Shown here piece by piece: positions 35,798 through 44,947 of a stretch of DNA of 64,000 nt; positions within the stretch are counted from its first letter, which is position 1, and each line of letters begins with the position of its first letter. The notes below the pieces were generated by a model. That model did not search any database, was not told the origin of the DNA, and worked only from the letters and a program-made list of their open reading frames with translations. A program made the translations under genes and the position numbers. The stretch is from an uncultured bacterium (lineage in GTDB: Bacteria; Verrucomicrobiota; Lentisphaeria; Victivallales; Victivallaceae), in assembly GCA_900551245.1 (NCBI GenBank), contig URVC01000016.1:1-64000 (forward strand). Reading direction: 5' to 3'.

Positions 35798-38125
35798 ATG
35801 AAATCTTCCCCCATTCACGTAGTCAGCACGTTTCATTACGACGTGCTCTATCTCAAGGATTATGACGAATATCTCGAGCAGGCGATGGCGATCATCGACC
35901 GCGCGCTGGAGATCCTCGAAGCGGAGCCGGACTACTGCTTCACCATCGAACAGGTGATTCTGGTGCGCGAATATTTCCGCCGCCGTCCGGAGCGGCGCGA
36001 AACCATGCGCGCCCTGGCGCAGGCGCAGCGGCTCTCGTTCGCGCCCGGCATGTTCGTCATGCCCGATATGAACATGATCGACGGCGAATCGCTCTTCCGC
36101 CAGGCGAAGGTCGGCCGGGAGTGGCTCGCGGAACATCTCGGCGTCGTCCCCGAGGCGTGCTGGATCGCCGACTGCTGGGGGCACCACGCCCAATTGCCGC
36201 AGATCCTCCGCCAGTCCGGGTACTCCGCCTACTTCTTCTGGCGCTGTATGCGGCCCGATGTCGCCCGGAGCGATTTTCTCTGGCAGGGGCTGGACGGCAC
36301 GAAAATCGTCACCCACTGGCTCTCACGCGGCTACGCCGGAATCCACTTCCCCGACAACGGCGGCGGCATCGAAAACCGGCTGGAACTGCAGATCGCCGAA
36401 GCGTCCGGGCGGGCGATTGACACGCTCGCCGATCAGCTGCACACCTACGGCGAATTCGGCGCGACACTGATCTGCAACGGCGGGGATTTCTGCATTCCGC
36501 AAGCCGGCGCGCCCGCCACGCTCCGGGAACTCAACCGCAACCCGGAGGCCGATCTTCGCTTCTCCACCCCCGCGGCCTACCATCGCGCCGTGAACGAGGC
36601 CGCGCTCGAAACCTTCTCCGGCGAATTCAATGCCGCGTTTCAGGGGACCTATTCGACCAACATCGCGATCAAACAACTGCTCTGGAGCCGTCGGGAGGCG
36701 TTGCTGGCCGAAGAGGGGTTCCGGGCGACGCACGGCCTCGCCTCCGGCGATCTCGCCGGAGCGTGGGAGACACTGCTCACCCATCAGTTCCACGACACCA
36801 TCTGCGGCACCATCACCGATGCGGCACTGCTCCGCGCCCGCGGCGAACTGGAAGCGCTCCGCGTCGGAGCGTCCGCCCCGGCGGCGCTGTACAACCCGGC
36901 CTCCCACGCCCGGCGCGAGGTGGTGGAGCTCGCGGATGGAAAGCGCGTGATTGCAGATCTTAAGCCGTTTGAAACAAAACCGTTCCATGCTCTCGAGACG
37001 GCGTCTTCTCTGGAGAAGCTCTCCGAACTGCCCGGGGAGTTCTCCAACCGGTTCTACCGCGCCCGGTTCGGGCGGGACGGGTTCCTCGAAAGCCTCCGCA
37101 CTCCCGCCGGTGTCGAACTGGTCGATGCGGCTTCGCCCGCACGGTTCGGCGCGCCGGTCATGCTGAACGACAACGGCGACAGCTGGCTGATCTATGAGGG
37201 GCCGCTCGATGGCGGCAGCCGGGCGGCGGCCTTCACCTGCAACTGTGCCGATCCGCTCGAACGGGAACCCGGCGCCGACGGGTTGATCAACCGGAAGAAT
37301 GTCTATCCGTGCGTGGAGTCGGTGGAGTGTTTCCGGTCGGCGCAGTCGCTCCGCATCGTCCAGCGCGGCTGGATTGCATTCTGGCGCAACCGGTTGGAAT
37401 TCACTCTGCAAAGCGATTTCGACGCAGATTCTCCGTTGATCCGCTTTCGGCTGGAGTTTCTGCCGCACGGGCGGCATTACCGGTTGCGCGCCGCGTTCCC
37501 GACCACGCTGCGGAACGGAACGGTTCTTCACGAGATCCCCTTCGGGCTCCAGAAACGCGGCCATTCGGAGTATCCGGCGCAGGGCTTCTGCGACTGTGCC
37601 GCGGCGGGAGCCGGGCTCACCTTGTTCAACCGGGGGATCCCCGGCAACAACGTCGATGCGAACGGGGTGATGCTGCTCAGCATTTTCCGCTCCGTTGCGA
37701 TGGAGTACAAGTGCGAAAGTGAACTTTCGTTCAATGACGGGATTCCGCATACGGTGGAGTACGCGCTTATGCCGCGCGACGGGGAGTCCCTTGCGCCGGT
37801 GATGGTGCCGGCGGAACTCTATGCCCGCCCCGTATACGGGACCGTCGATCTGCCGGTGCGGTACGATTTCAGCGGCATCGAACTGCCGGAAAATGTCCGG
37901 ATCAGCGCACTGCGGGAGTCCGCCGGCGGAATTTTCCTGCGGTTTTACGAGGCGCTCGGGCAGGGGGCGGAGGTCCGGTTTGCCCTGCCCGAAGGGATGG
38001 GCTCCTGGCGTGACGCCGACGGGGTGGAGAATCCGCAGAGTGCTCCGCGTTCCGGCAGAGTGACACTGCAACTCGCTCCCTTTGAAATTCGCGCCATTCT
38101 GCTGTCGCCGGTTGACGGCCGCTGA
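35798..38125 (+). CDS. GH38-type alpha-mannosidase, no signal peptide
   Basis: The 775-residue protein has the GH38 zinc motif near the N-terminus (HVVSTFHYDVLYL, with His13 and Asp15 as expected ligands). The nucleophile region WIADCWGHHAQLPQILRQSG (Asp near 125) and the C-terminal zinc-binding THQFHDTICGT are also present. The start ATG 35798 has only a weak Shine-Dalgarno sequence; an in-frame TTG at 35771 is less likely. GH38 enzymes release alpha-mannose by a retaining mechanism. Lacking a signal peptide, it probably acts in the cytoplasm on imported oligosaccharides. It follows a decayed pseudopilin and a promoter. Confidence 0.88.
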   Translation: MKSSPIHVVSTFHYDVLYLKDYDEYLEQAMAIIDRALEILEAEPDYCFTIEQVILVREYFRRRPERRETMRALAQAQRLSFAPGMFVMPDMNMIDGESLFRQAKVGREWLAEHLGVVPEACWIADCWGHHAQLPQILRQSGYSAYFFWRCMRPDVARSDFLWQGLDGTKIVTHWLSRGYAGIHFPDNGGGIENRLELQIAEASGRAIDTLADQLHTYGEFGATLICNGGDFCIPQAGAPATLRELNRNPEADLRFSTPAAYHRAVNEAALETFSGEFNAAFQGTYSTNIAIKQLLWSRREALLAEEGFRATHGLASGDLAGAWETLLTHQFHDTICGTITDAALLRARGELEALRVGASAPAALYNPASHARREVVELADGKRVIADLKPFETKPFHALETASSLEKLSELPGEFSNRFYRARFGRDGFLESLRTPAGVELVDAASPARFGAPVMLNDNGDSWLIYEGPLDGGSRAAAFTCNCADPLEREPGADGLINRKNVYPCVESVECFRSAQSLRIVQRGWIAFWRNRLEFTLQSDFDADSPLIRFRLEFLPHGRHYRLRAAFPTTLRNGTVLHEIPFGLQKRGHSEYPAQGFCDCAAAGAGLTLFNRGIPGNNVDANGVMLLSIFRSVAMEYKCESELSFNDGIPHTVEYALMPRDGESLAPVMVPAELYARPVYGTVDLPVRYDFSGIELPENVRISALRESAGGIFLRFYEALGQGAEVRFALPEGMGSWRDADGVENPQSAPRSGRVTLQLAPFEIRAILLSPVDGR

Positions 38126-38160
38126 ACGGAGAACCGGCGGAAACGCCGTCTTCAACCTGA

Positions 38161-38202
38161 CCGCCCGCCTCCGGAACAGCTCACACGTTCCGCGGCGGGC
38201 GG
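38161..38202 (+). terminator. Strong hairpin behind the GH38 gene (possible terminator)
   Basis: Arms ccgcccgcc/ggcgggcgg and cggaac/gttccg enclose a 9-nt loop, with 3 unpaired bases. It lies 36 nt past the stop codon. No T run follows, so termination is uncertain. Confidence 0.45.
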
Positions 38203-38417
38203 AAGCACGTGCCGGCACCCCCGTGAGGCGGCGCCAGTCTTTTTCTGCCGCTTCGGAGGAGCGCTTCGCCGCGGTCGTCCCCACCTCTTTTTCTCCTCTG
38301 TTGAAATTGTTTTATTTTGTTGATTTTAAGGTAGATAATATGGTTTCTTCTGCCGGAATTCTCTCCGTTTTTTTAAGATATTTTAAGATTATTTTATTAA
38401 AAATTTGAAGATTTGAA

Positions 38418-38446
38418 TTGACATCTTGCGTCAAATGTGTCATAAT
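38418..38446 (+). promoter_or_regulatory. Promoter and overlapping operator of the LacI-family gene
   Basis: TTGACA (38418-38423), a 17-bp spacer and CATAAT (38441-38446). The promoter is framed by an inverted repeat, TGACAT...ATGTGTCA (38419-38442), which fits autoregulation by the LacI protein. Confidence 0.7.
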
Positions 38447-38477
38447 AATGGAGGAAAACCAAAAGGGATATGCAGCG

Positions 38478-39473
38478 ATGGCATCTGTACGAAAAGTGCG
38501 AAATCTCGATGATCTTGCGGAACGGGCCGGCGTAACCGCGGCGACGGTGTCGATGGCATTGCATAATTCGCCGCTGCTGTCGGAGAAGATGCGGGACCGG
38601 ATCCAGCGTCTGGCGGAGGAGAGCGGATTCACGCCGCGCCCCTACAAGCGCCGGGCGACGCAGAAGAAAAGCGCGGCGGAACGGGAAAGCGGACCGTTGC
38701 TGGTGCTGTACTATGAGTTCCCGGGCGAGCCGGACCCGGTGCGCGAAGGGATCATCCCCGCACTGTTTCTGCTGCTGAATGAGCGGCGGATTGAATATAA
38801 GTATATGAGCTGTCAGGAGTTGATGGCAAATTCGGAGATTGCGAAGGAGTACCGGGGGATTCTGTTTTACAACGATCCGGATGATTTTGTGCTTCCGCCG
38901 GAGATTCCGGCTGTGCAGATTTTCGGCTGGCAGCCGATGCGCCCCGGTCTGGATCGAATTACCGCGAACGACTCGCTGGTCGTGCAACTGGCGGTGGATC
39001 ATCTGTGCAGAACCGGCATCGAGCGGGCGGCGATTATCTGGTGCCGCGAGATGGTGGGGATTCCCAACCATCCGCGTATCACCGGTTTTCTGGAGGCGAT
39101 GAAGGAGCGCCACATCGATGTGGAGCCCCTGCCGTTCCATAAAAACGGCGGTGATTTTCTGCCGATGCTGAAGAGGTTTCTGGCCGCGGACCGCCGCCGG
39201 GTCGGGTTCTTCGCCTTCAATGCCTTCTGCGGCCTGAAACTCTGCTGTGCGCTGGACAGTCTGGAGTTGTTTGCCGCCTACAGCAACGCCGGATTGATCG
39301 TCTGTGACAACTCGCCGCTGCTGTACGCATTCTCGCCGCGTCCGGTGATGATCGATCTGAACATGCCGCTGATGGCGGAGTTCGCGCTGGACACCCTGCT
39401 TCGCCGTCTGAAACGTCCTGAACTGCCGGGGAGTGTCCTGCAACTGTCGCCGAAAATCGCACAATTTTCCTGA
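38478..39473 (+). CDS. LacI-family transcription regulator
   Basis: The 331-residue protein begins with a LacI helix-turn-helix (NLDDLAERAGVTAATVSMALHNSPLLSEKMRDRI), followed by hinge and effector-binding domains. The ATG 38478 is used because the promoter (38418-38446) lies upstream of it; longer frames would begin inside the promoter. It is the first gene of a unit with a pseudopilin (89 bp downstream) and a very large secreted hydrolase. The effector is probably a mono- or oligosaccharide produced by that hydrolase (inference). Confidence 0.87.
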   Translation: MASVRKVRNLDDLAERAGVTAATVSMALHNSPLLSEKMRDRIQRLAEESGFTPRPYKRRATQKKSAAERESGPLLVLYYEFPGEPDPVREGIIPALFLLLNERRIEYKYMSCQELMANSEIAKEYRGILFYNDPDDFVLPPEIPAVQIFGWQPMRPGLDRITANDSLVVQLAVDHLCRTGIERAAIIWCREMVGIPNHPRITGFLEAMKERHIDVEPLPFHKNGGDFLPMLKRFLAADRRRVGFFAFNAFCGLKLCCALDSLELFAAYSNAGLIVCDNSPLLYAFSPRPVMIDLNMPLMAEFALDTLLRRLKRPELPGSVLQLSPKIAQFS

Positions 39474-39562
39474 AAGACTTTTTGATCAAAAAAAAGATAT
39501 AAGGGGAAGTCGTTCAACTTCTCGATCTTATCAGTGCTCTCTTCAACATGACAGGAGGTATT

Positions 39563-40345
39563 ATGAAACATCAGAACAGATCAAGACAGATGAAACGGAA
39601 TCGTTTCTGTATTCTCTCCGACAGGGGAACGGCAAAAGGATGTCAGTGTTTTACATTGATAGAACTTCTCGTTGTTATTGCTATCATTGCAATTCTTGCC
39701 GCGCTGTTGTTACCCGCCTTGAATCAGGCAAAAGAACGGGGTAAGAGCATCAGTTGTCTGGATAACTGCAAACAGATGGGATTGGCCTTTTTGCAATATT
39801 CACACGATTATAATGACTTGCTGGTCATACAGACATCTTACTGCACCTGGGGGCATATTATTTTCGATAACGACAGCGATTACAGTTTGCGTTACGTACC
39901 CAATCAGGTTGGAATCTGCCCATCCGATGCCAAAGGAAAGCTGAATTCATTCTGGTGGGGACTCAATGGATTGTGCGATTATGTCTATGACGGCGATTAT
40001 ACCGGAAATAAGGAGATCGACGGCGTCAAGAAAAAAGATGAACTGGGATCTTTTCTGCTCATTGACGGTTCAAATAATTATTACCAGATGACCAAAGTAA
40101 GAAGACCATCCGGAACATTTTTATACGGAGATACCTATCATTCCACACAGCAGACATCAGCCTATTATTTCGGTTGCGAAGGCGTCCGGGAAGGTAAAAT
40201 AGCTTTCAGCCGCAGACACAACAATACCGGAAATATGCTGATGTTTGATGGTCATGCAAAAGGAATGACCAAACAGGAACTCAGATCGGCACCTTCCAAG
40301 ATGAAAGTTTCTTACAATTCAGGTTCCATATTGGAGAATCACTGA
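39563..40345 (+). CDS. Type II-like pseudopilin, H-X9-DG family, long leader
   Basis: The 260-residue protein starts at ATG 39563 behind a perfect acaggaggt. An unusually long leader of about 29 residues precedes the processing motif FTLIELLVV and PALNQAKERG. The C-terminal H-X9-DG motif is intact (HNNTGNMLMFDG). The body is rich in aromatic residues and Asp/Asn. Its stop overlaps the start of the next gene by one base (TGATG), so pilin and hydrolase are translationally coupled. The leader is longer than in the sister proteins, and a start at 39590 is possible. Composition is A+T-rich. Confidence 0.88.
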   Translation: MKHQNRSRQMKRNRFCILSDRGTAKGCQCFTLIELLVVIAIIAILAALLLPALNQAKERGKSISCLDNCKQMGLAFLQYSHDYNDLLVIQTSYCTWGHIIFDNDSDYSLRYVPNQVGICPSDAKGKLNSFWWGLNGLCDYVYDGDYTGNKEIDGVKKKDELGSFLLIDGSNNYYQMTKVRRPSGTFLYGDTYHSTQQTSAYYFGCEGVREGKIAFSRRHNNTGNMLMFDGHAKGMTKQELRSAPSKMKVSYNSGSILENH

Positions 40346-43300
40346 TGCATTGCAGATTGATAGCTGTCTTGACCTTGGGGTGGCTTATGCTGATTGCCGG
40401 AGTGATTCCGGTGAATGCCGCTCCGCTGGTCAAAGAGTCTCTGTTCCGCGATGGGTGGACGTTGAATGTCGGCCCCGGAGCGGCGGGAAAATTGGAAATC
40501 GGTGACGGCAGAATCCGGGTTGATGCCGATTTCCGTGAAGGCGGTTATTACATTGCCGTGGAACGGAAACTGCCGGTCCCGATCAATTTGGATGGACTGC
40601 ACTTTACGGTAAAGGGAATTTCCGGAAGGATCGCCGTGAATCTCTTTGATTCCCGCTGGCAGATTCATCAGCATTTTCTTGATGTATCTGCCGCGAACGG
40701 CGGTGCAGCTTCGGTTTCGCTGCCTGTAACTGCAGCCAAACATCACTGGGGAGGCCCCAATGACGGCAAACTCGTTCCGCCGATCCGGCAGTATTCGTTT
40801 GTCATTCATCGGCCTGATCTTGGAAGTGCTCAGAAGACGGTGGAGTTTTCCAATATTTCCATGGAGACGGATGATCCGCACTGCAATGTGCTCGAATGGA
40901 GTATTCCGGAGCCGGAAGCCCTGTTTCGTCACATAGGAGACCGTACCCCGGTGACCGTCAACGTTTCTTCCTCCGTTACGGCCCGGGAGCCGGATGTATT
41001 ACGTTTCTCCTATCGCGATTATGCCGGAGTGGAACGGTTGACCGGAATGGCGCAGTATGACAGGAAAAATGAACAGCTGATTGTTCCGCCTCCTCCGGGA
41101 AACGGGTTTTATGAACTTTCGTTTCCAAAGCTGAATATTCAAATCGGAATTGTAACGGATGAACCTGCTCCGCGGCAACCTGATGAATTTTTCGGCGTGG
41201 ATGGTTCATTCAGCTGGGGAGGGCCTCCCGCCGATGAAAAGGGCATTCGCCGGTATTTGCGCATTCTGAAAAAAAACGGTATCCTGTGGAACCGGGACCG
41301 GTTTCTCTGGCCGCAACTGGAGCCGAAACCGGGGAAATTCAGCTTCAATAATCGGTATGGTCTTTACCACCGTATTGCCGGCGAGGAGGGAATCCGGACG
41401 CTTGATACGTTCCACTGTGCTCCCAGATGGACTGGTGCCGGCAAGCCCAGCTGGGCCTATGGAACTCGCAGCAATCCTTATCCGGATAATCTCTTTCTGG
41501 CAGGTCGGAGCATGGCCCGCATTGCCGATGAATGGAAACGGACCCTCGGCGGACTTGAAATCTGGAATGAACCCGACTTCGGTTTCGGCAGTTATTTCCC
41601 TGCGGAATATGTGACGGCTTTGACCAAGGCGGTTTCCCGCGCCTTTGCCGTTGCCGGAGTGAAAACCAGAGTGGTCGGCGGAGTCATTTCCGTGACCCGC
41701 CCCGGGACCGGTTATTATGACACTTTTGTCCGCAACGGATTGTTGAAGGACTGTGATGTGATGAGCTTTCACTCTTATGTCGACACTCTGATGCTGGAAG
41801 CAGAGGTGAAGGCTTTGCGGGAAGTGGAACTCAAATGGGAACCTTCCCGCTCCGGTATCCCGGTCTGGATTACCGAGTGTGGAATGCCCTGGTATTACGA
41901 TGGGAATCCCCGGGCATTTCTGATGGATGACCTCAACAGTGCGGTTGAAATTGTGGCGAAGGCAGTAGAGATGCGCGCACTTGGGTTAGAACGCTATTTC
42001 GCGTTTGAATATAAAAATTACGCCGAAGGGAAACGGAACTTCGGCATGATGGATGCCAGGCATACACCGCTGCGTTCCATGGCCGCCTATTGCCATCTGG
42101 TCCGCGTTCTCTCGCATCGCGAATATGCCGGAGATTTGAAGGGCACCAATGCCTTGCGCTCCCGCGTGTTCCGGAGCGGAAACGATCTGGTCGTCGTCCT
42201 GTATACCGGAATGCAGACGAAGGCGAAGGAGAAATTTTCCGGCGTGAAGGCGGAGAGACGGGACTATTTCACCATTCCCGCCGGTCTGCCGGTCATCCGG
42301 GCCGCCGGCGCGGACGGGCGGACTCTGACCGTGAAAGACAACCGTCTTTCCAGCGGAGACGGCCTTGTCTACCTCTATCTGCCGTTGCAGGCGGAGAAGG
42401 ATTTCGTCGACCGGAACACCGAAGCCATGCGGCTGTACAAAATCGCGAAGAACTTCAACGCAGCTCCGCGTGCCGCGAAACCGCTGGTGTTTCAGCCGGT
42501 ATCGGACCTGAAACAGTTCCATGTGGATCGTTACGGCTTCCTGCTGGACAGACCGTCCGCCGAAGTGAAGGTCCGGATCAACAACTTCGGCGACAAGACG
42601 CTGAAGTTTGAACCGGAATTGAAGCTGGATGAGGGCATCTCCGTGCAGAAACCGCCGCAGAGCGTCGATGTCCCCGCCCGGGGTACCGCAGAGGTGTCGT
42701 TCCAGCTCGTATTCGACGCGAACGTGAAACCGGCCCAGTTCCGCGCCGTATCCCTCCGGGACCGCAACGGCAATGCGACCGACATCTGCTTCTCGTTCCA
42801 GCCGTACGAAACCAAACCGATTCCGATTCTGCCGGTGGCGGCGATGGAGCGTGACCGTACCCTTTCCGCCCTGCTGGCCGGCCGGAACTGGTTCGACATC
42901 AGCAGTGCGCCCTACTGGCGGCCCTGGGTGCCGAGCGTGATGGTGGCGAACATCGGGGCGAAATTCCGCATGTTCTGGAGCAGCCGGGAGCTGATCTGTC
43001 AGGTTCTGGTCAAGGATCCGGAGCATTTCAACAACCATCCGGCCGACAGTGTCTGGTGGGGCGATTCGGTCCAGATGTCGGTGCAGATGCGCGGTGCGGA
43101 CCGGAAGGCCACCGGCAGCTGGAACGAAGTCCAGGCCGCCCGCTCCGGCGGAAAGGAGATCCTGTGGAGGACCCGCGCCTACAAACATATGCCGCAGGGG
43201 CTCTGCAAGGCGTCCCGGCTCGACTTCACCCGGTTCGAGGAGGGGTATTCCCTGTACGAGATCCACTTCGACGCAGAGGAGATGGGGTTGAAGCTGACGC

Positions 43301-43467
43301 CCGGAGCGATCATCGGGGCCTCACTGCTGGTCAACAGCGATTCCGGCGTCGGGCGCGACGGCTATCTGTCCTACGGACAGGGCATCGGTGACGGCAAGGG
43401 CGACGCGCTGTTCCGCCTCTTCCAGCTGGTGTCGCAGCCGGAGTCCGGAGCGAAGAGCGGAAAATAA
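40345..43467 (+). CDS. Large secreted clan-A glycoside hydrolase (GH39-like barrel) with C-terminal CBM9-like domain
   Basis: The 1040-residue protein has a signal peptide (LIAVLTLGWLMLIAGVIPVNA). Beta-rich modules lead to about residue 270. The barrel contains GGLEIWNEPDFG (acid/base Glu near 405) and VWITECGMPW (nucleophile near 508), typical of GH39/GH5-type enzymes. The end (residues 840-1040, FRMFWSSRELICQVLVKDPEHFN and DSVQMSVQMRG) resembles CBM9. The gene starts inside the stop of the pseudopilin. The first two thirds are A+T-richer than the last third, a possible sign of recombination. A bidirectional terminator follows at 43482. Confidence 0.8.
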   Translation: MHCRLIAVLTLGWLMLIAGVIPVNAAPLVKESLFRDGWTLNVGPGAAGKLEIGDGRIRVDADFREGGYYIAVERKLPVPINLDGLHFTVKGISGRIAVNLFDSRWQIHQHFLDVSAANGGAASVSLPVTAAKHHWGGPNDGKLVPPIRQYSFVIHRPDLGSAQKTVEFSNISMETDDPHCNVLEWSIPEPEALFRHIGDRTPVTVNVSSSVTAREPDVLRFSYRDYAGVERLTGMAQYDRKNEQLIVPPPPGNGFYELSFPKLNIQIGIVTDEPAPRQPDEFFGVDGSFSWGGPPADEKGIRRYLRILKKNGILWNRDRFLWPQLEPKPGKFSFNNRYGLYHRIAGEEGIRTLDTFHCAPRWTGAGKPSWAYGTRSNPYPDNLFLAGRSMARIADEWKRTLGGLEIWNEPDFGFGSYFPAEYVTALTKAVSRAFAVAGVKTRVVGGVISVTRPGTGYYDTFVRNGLLKDCDVMSFHSYVDTLMLEAEVKALREVELKWEPSRSGIPVWITECGMPWYYDGNPRAFLMDDLNSAVEIVAKAVEMRALGLERYFAFEYKNYAEGKRNFGMMDARHTPLRSMAAYCHLVRVLSHREYAGDLKGTNALRSRVFRSGNDLVVVLYTGMQTKAKEKFSGVKAERRDYFTIPAGLPVIRAAGADGRTLTVKDNRLSSGDGLVYLYLPLQAEKDFVDRNTEAMRLYKIAKNFNAAPRAAKPLVFQPVSDLKQFHVDRYGFLLDRPSAEVKVRINNFGDKTLKFEPELKLDEGISVQKPPQSVDVPARGTAEVSFQLVFDANVKPAQFRAVSLRDRNGNATDICFSFQPYETKPIPILPVAAMERDRTLSALLAGRNWFDISSAPYWRPWVPSVMVANIGAKFRMFWSSRELICQVLVKDPEHFNNHPADSVWWGDSVQMSVQMRGADRKATGSWNEVQAARSGGKEILWRTRAYKHMPQGLCKASRLDFTRFEEGYSLYEIHFDAEEMGLKLTPGAIIGASLLVNSDSGVGRDGYLSYGQGIGDGKGDALFRLFQLVSQPESGAKSGK

Positions 43468-43481
43468 AGCGCCTTCTCCGG

Positions 43482-43529
43482 AAAAAAACGGTGTTCTGAA
43501 CCGCACAGGTTGCAGAACACCGTTTTTTG
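43482..43529. terminator. Bidirectional terminator between convergent genes
   Basis: A perfect 16-bp stem (aaaaaacggtgttctg / cagaacaccgtttttt) with a 14-nt loop has A and T runs on both sides. It serves both 40345-43467 and 43547-44782. Confidence 0.9.
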
Positions 43530-43546
43530 TATCGCCGGGAAGCCGG

Positions 43547-44782
43547 TTACTTGACGCGGCCGGTGTAGGCATCCGCACCGGAGTTGTCGATGACGTACTG
43601 GAAGAACTTCTTCTCCGCCTCGCCGCGTGCCTTGTCCCACGGACGCGGCTGGCCGCAGAGCTGGACGACCCAGAGTTTCAGCTCCTTGCGGTGCCAGTTG
43701 ACCGAGCAGTTGGTGCCCCAGGCGCCGCCGTGGCCGAACCAGGAGTCCTCCTTGTCCACTTCCGGCGCGGAGAGTCCGAGCGAGTAGCCGCCCATCCCCT
43801 TCGGACGGCTCGACTTGGCCAGCAGGTTCTTGACGGTATCCTCCTTGAGGATGCGCACGCCGTTGTCACCCACGCCGAGATTCATCAGCATCTTGTAGAA
43901 CTTGAGCTGGTCGTTGGCGGTGGTCCAGAGACCCGCTCCCGCGGAGGCGAACACGTGGGAGTCGTTGTAGGGGCGCTGCTGCATGTTGTTCTGGAGCCGG
44001 TACTTCGCCGGAGCATCCTTCACGCAGTCATACATTTCGACCTGGGTTTCGAGCTGTTCGTCGGTCGGCCAGAACCAGGTGGAGGTCATGCCGAGCGGAA
44101 GCAGAACCCGCTCCTTGAGGAAATCCTCCCAGCGCTGTCCGGTGACCACTTCGACGATGGCGGCGCCGATGTCGATGCCGGTGTTGGAGTACTGCACTTT
44201 GGTGCCGGGTTCGAACAGCAGCGGGGAGGCCGCCGCGATCGCCGCAGTCTGACGGAGGGGCGCGCCGCCGGACCAGCCGCCGCCCTTGATGTTCCCCTGC
44301 TTGGCGGAGATTTCAAACGGGAAGCCGCCGGTGTGGTTCATGACCATGCGGATGGTGAGGGGCGTCTTCGCCTTGACGAGGGTCTTCACGCCGTTCTTGT
44401 TGGATTTCTGGACCCAGAGCGTCTTGAATTCGGGCAGATACTTGGAGACCGGGTCGTCGAGCTTGATCTTCCCCTCTTCGACCAGCATGGCGATGGTGAC
44501 GCCGCAGAACCCCTTGGTCTGGGAGCACTGCATGAACACGTCATCCATGGTGATGGGGCGTTTGGCCGCGACGTCGGCATATCCGACGCAGGCGGTCTCC
44601 TGAATGCCGTCCTTGTAGAAGACGTTGATGGCGCCCGGGAGCTGCCCGTTCTCGACGTAGGGCATCAGCGCATCTTTGGCGAAGGTGGTCTTCGACTCCT
44701 GCGGAGCGTTCTGGACCGATTGGCATCCGGCGACGAGCGCCAGTGCGGCGAGACACATCAAGCGTTTGGCGAACTGGTTCAT
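43547..44782 (-). CDS. Serine hydrolase of the class C beta-lactamase/PBP fold, lipoprotein
   Basis: The 411-residue protein has a lipoprotein signal with lipobox LVAGC (Cys20), so it is anchored to a membrane. The catalytic SXXK motif is SQTK (Ser near 86) and the Tyr-X-Asn motif is YSN near 197. The third motif reads HGGAWGT near 349, the HXG type of esterases and class C-like enzymes rather than KTG. Such proteins include esterases, D-aminopeptidases and peptidoglycan-modifying enzymes; true beta-lactamase activity is unlikely. In a polysaccharide-degradation region, a carbohydrate esterase role is plausible but unproven. Confidence 0.87.
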   Translation of the reverse strand: MNQFAKRLMCLAALALVAGCQSVQNAPQESKTTFAKDALMPYVENGQLPGAINVFYKDGIQETACVGYADVAAKRPITMDDVFMQCSQTKGFCGVTIAMLVEEGKIKLDDPVSKYLPEFKTLWVQKSNKNGVKTLVKAKTPLTIRMVMNHTGGFPFEISAKQGNIKGGGWSGGAPLRQTAAIAAASPLLFEPGTKVQYSNTGIDIGAAIVEVVTGQRWEDFLKERVLLPLGMTSTWFWPTDEQLETQVEMYDCVKDAPAKYRLQNNMQQRPYNDSHVFASAGAGLWTTANDQLKFYKMLMNLGVGDNGVRILKEDTVKNLLAKSSRPKGMGGYSLGLSAPEVDKEDSWFGHGGAWGTNCSVNWHRKELKLWVVQLCGQPRPWDKARGEAEKKFFQYVIDNSGADAYTGRVK

Positions 44783-44863
44783 TTTGTTTCCCTTGTTGTA
44801 ACTTCGATGGTTCTTTGTCCGCAGAAGGAGATAAAAAACCTTCCCGGGATCGCTTGAAATTGT

Positions 44864-44891
44864 AAGATACTATCGTTTTTTGCGATTGCAA
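44864..44891 (-). promoter_or_regulatory. Probable promoter of the lipoprotein hydrolase
   Basis: On the minus strand TTGCAA (44886-44891), 16 bp and TATCTT (44864-44869), about 80 nt before the start codon. Confidence 0.5.
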
Positions 44892-44947
44892 ATCCCGTTG
44901 CGGGAAAATCCTGCGGAATTGAACCGCTCCGGGCGCTCTCTTTCGCG

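Larger units (their letters stand above)
38126..38477. other. 352-bp intergenic region with hairpin and promoter
   Basis: The first part is G+C-rich and holds the hairpin at 38161-38202. Bases 38295-38417 are A+T-rich without structure. The end carries the promoter and operator of the LacI gene (38418-38446). No gene can be supported here. Confidence 0.6.

Noticed and set aside
43547..44782. True beta-lactamase (resistance gene)
   Set aside because: SXXK and YXN are present, but the third motif is HGG and the protein is a lipoprotein beside glycan genes, so an esterase or peptidase-like hydrolase is more likely.
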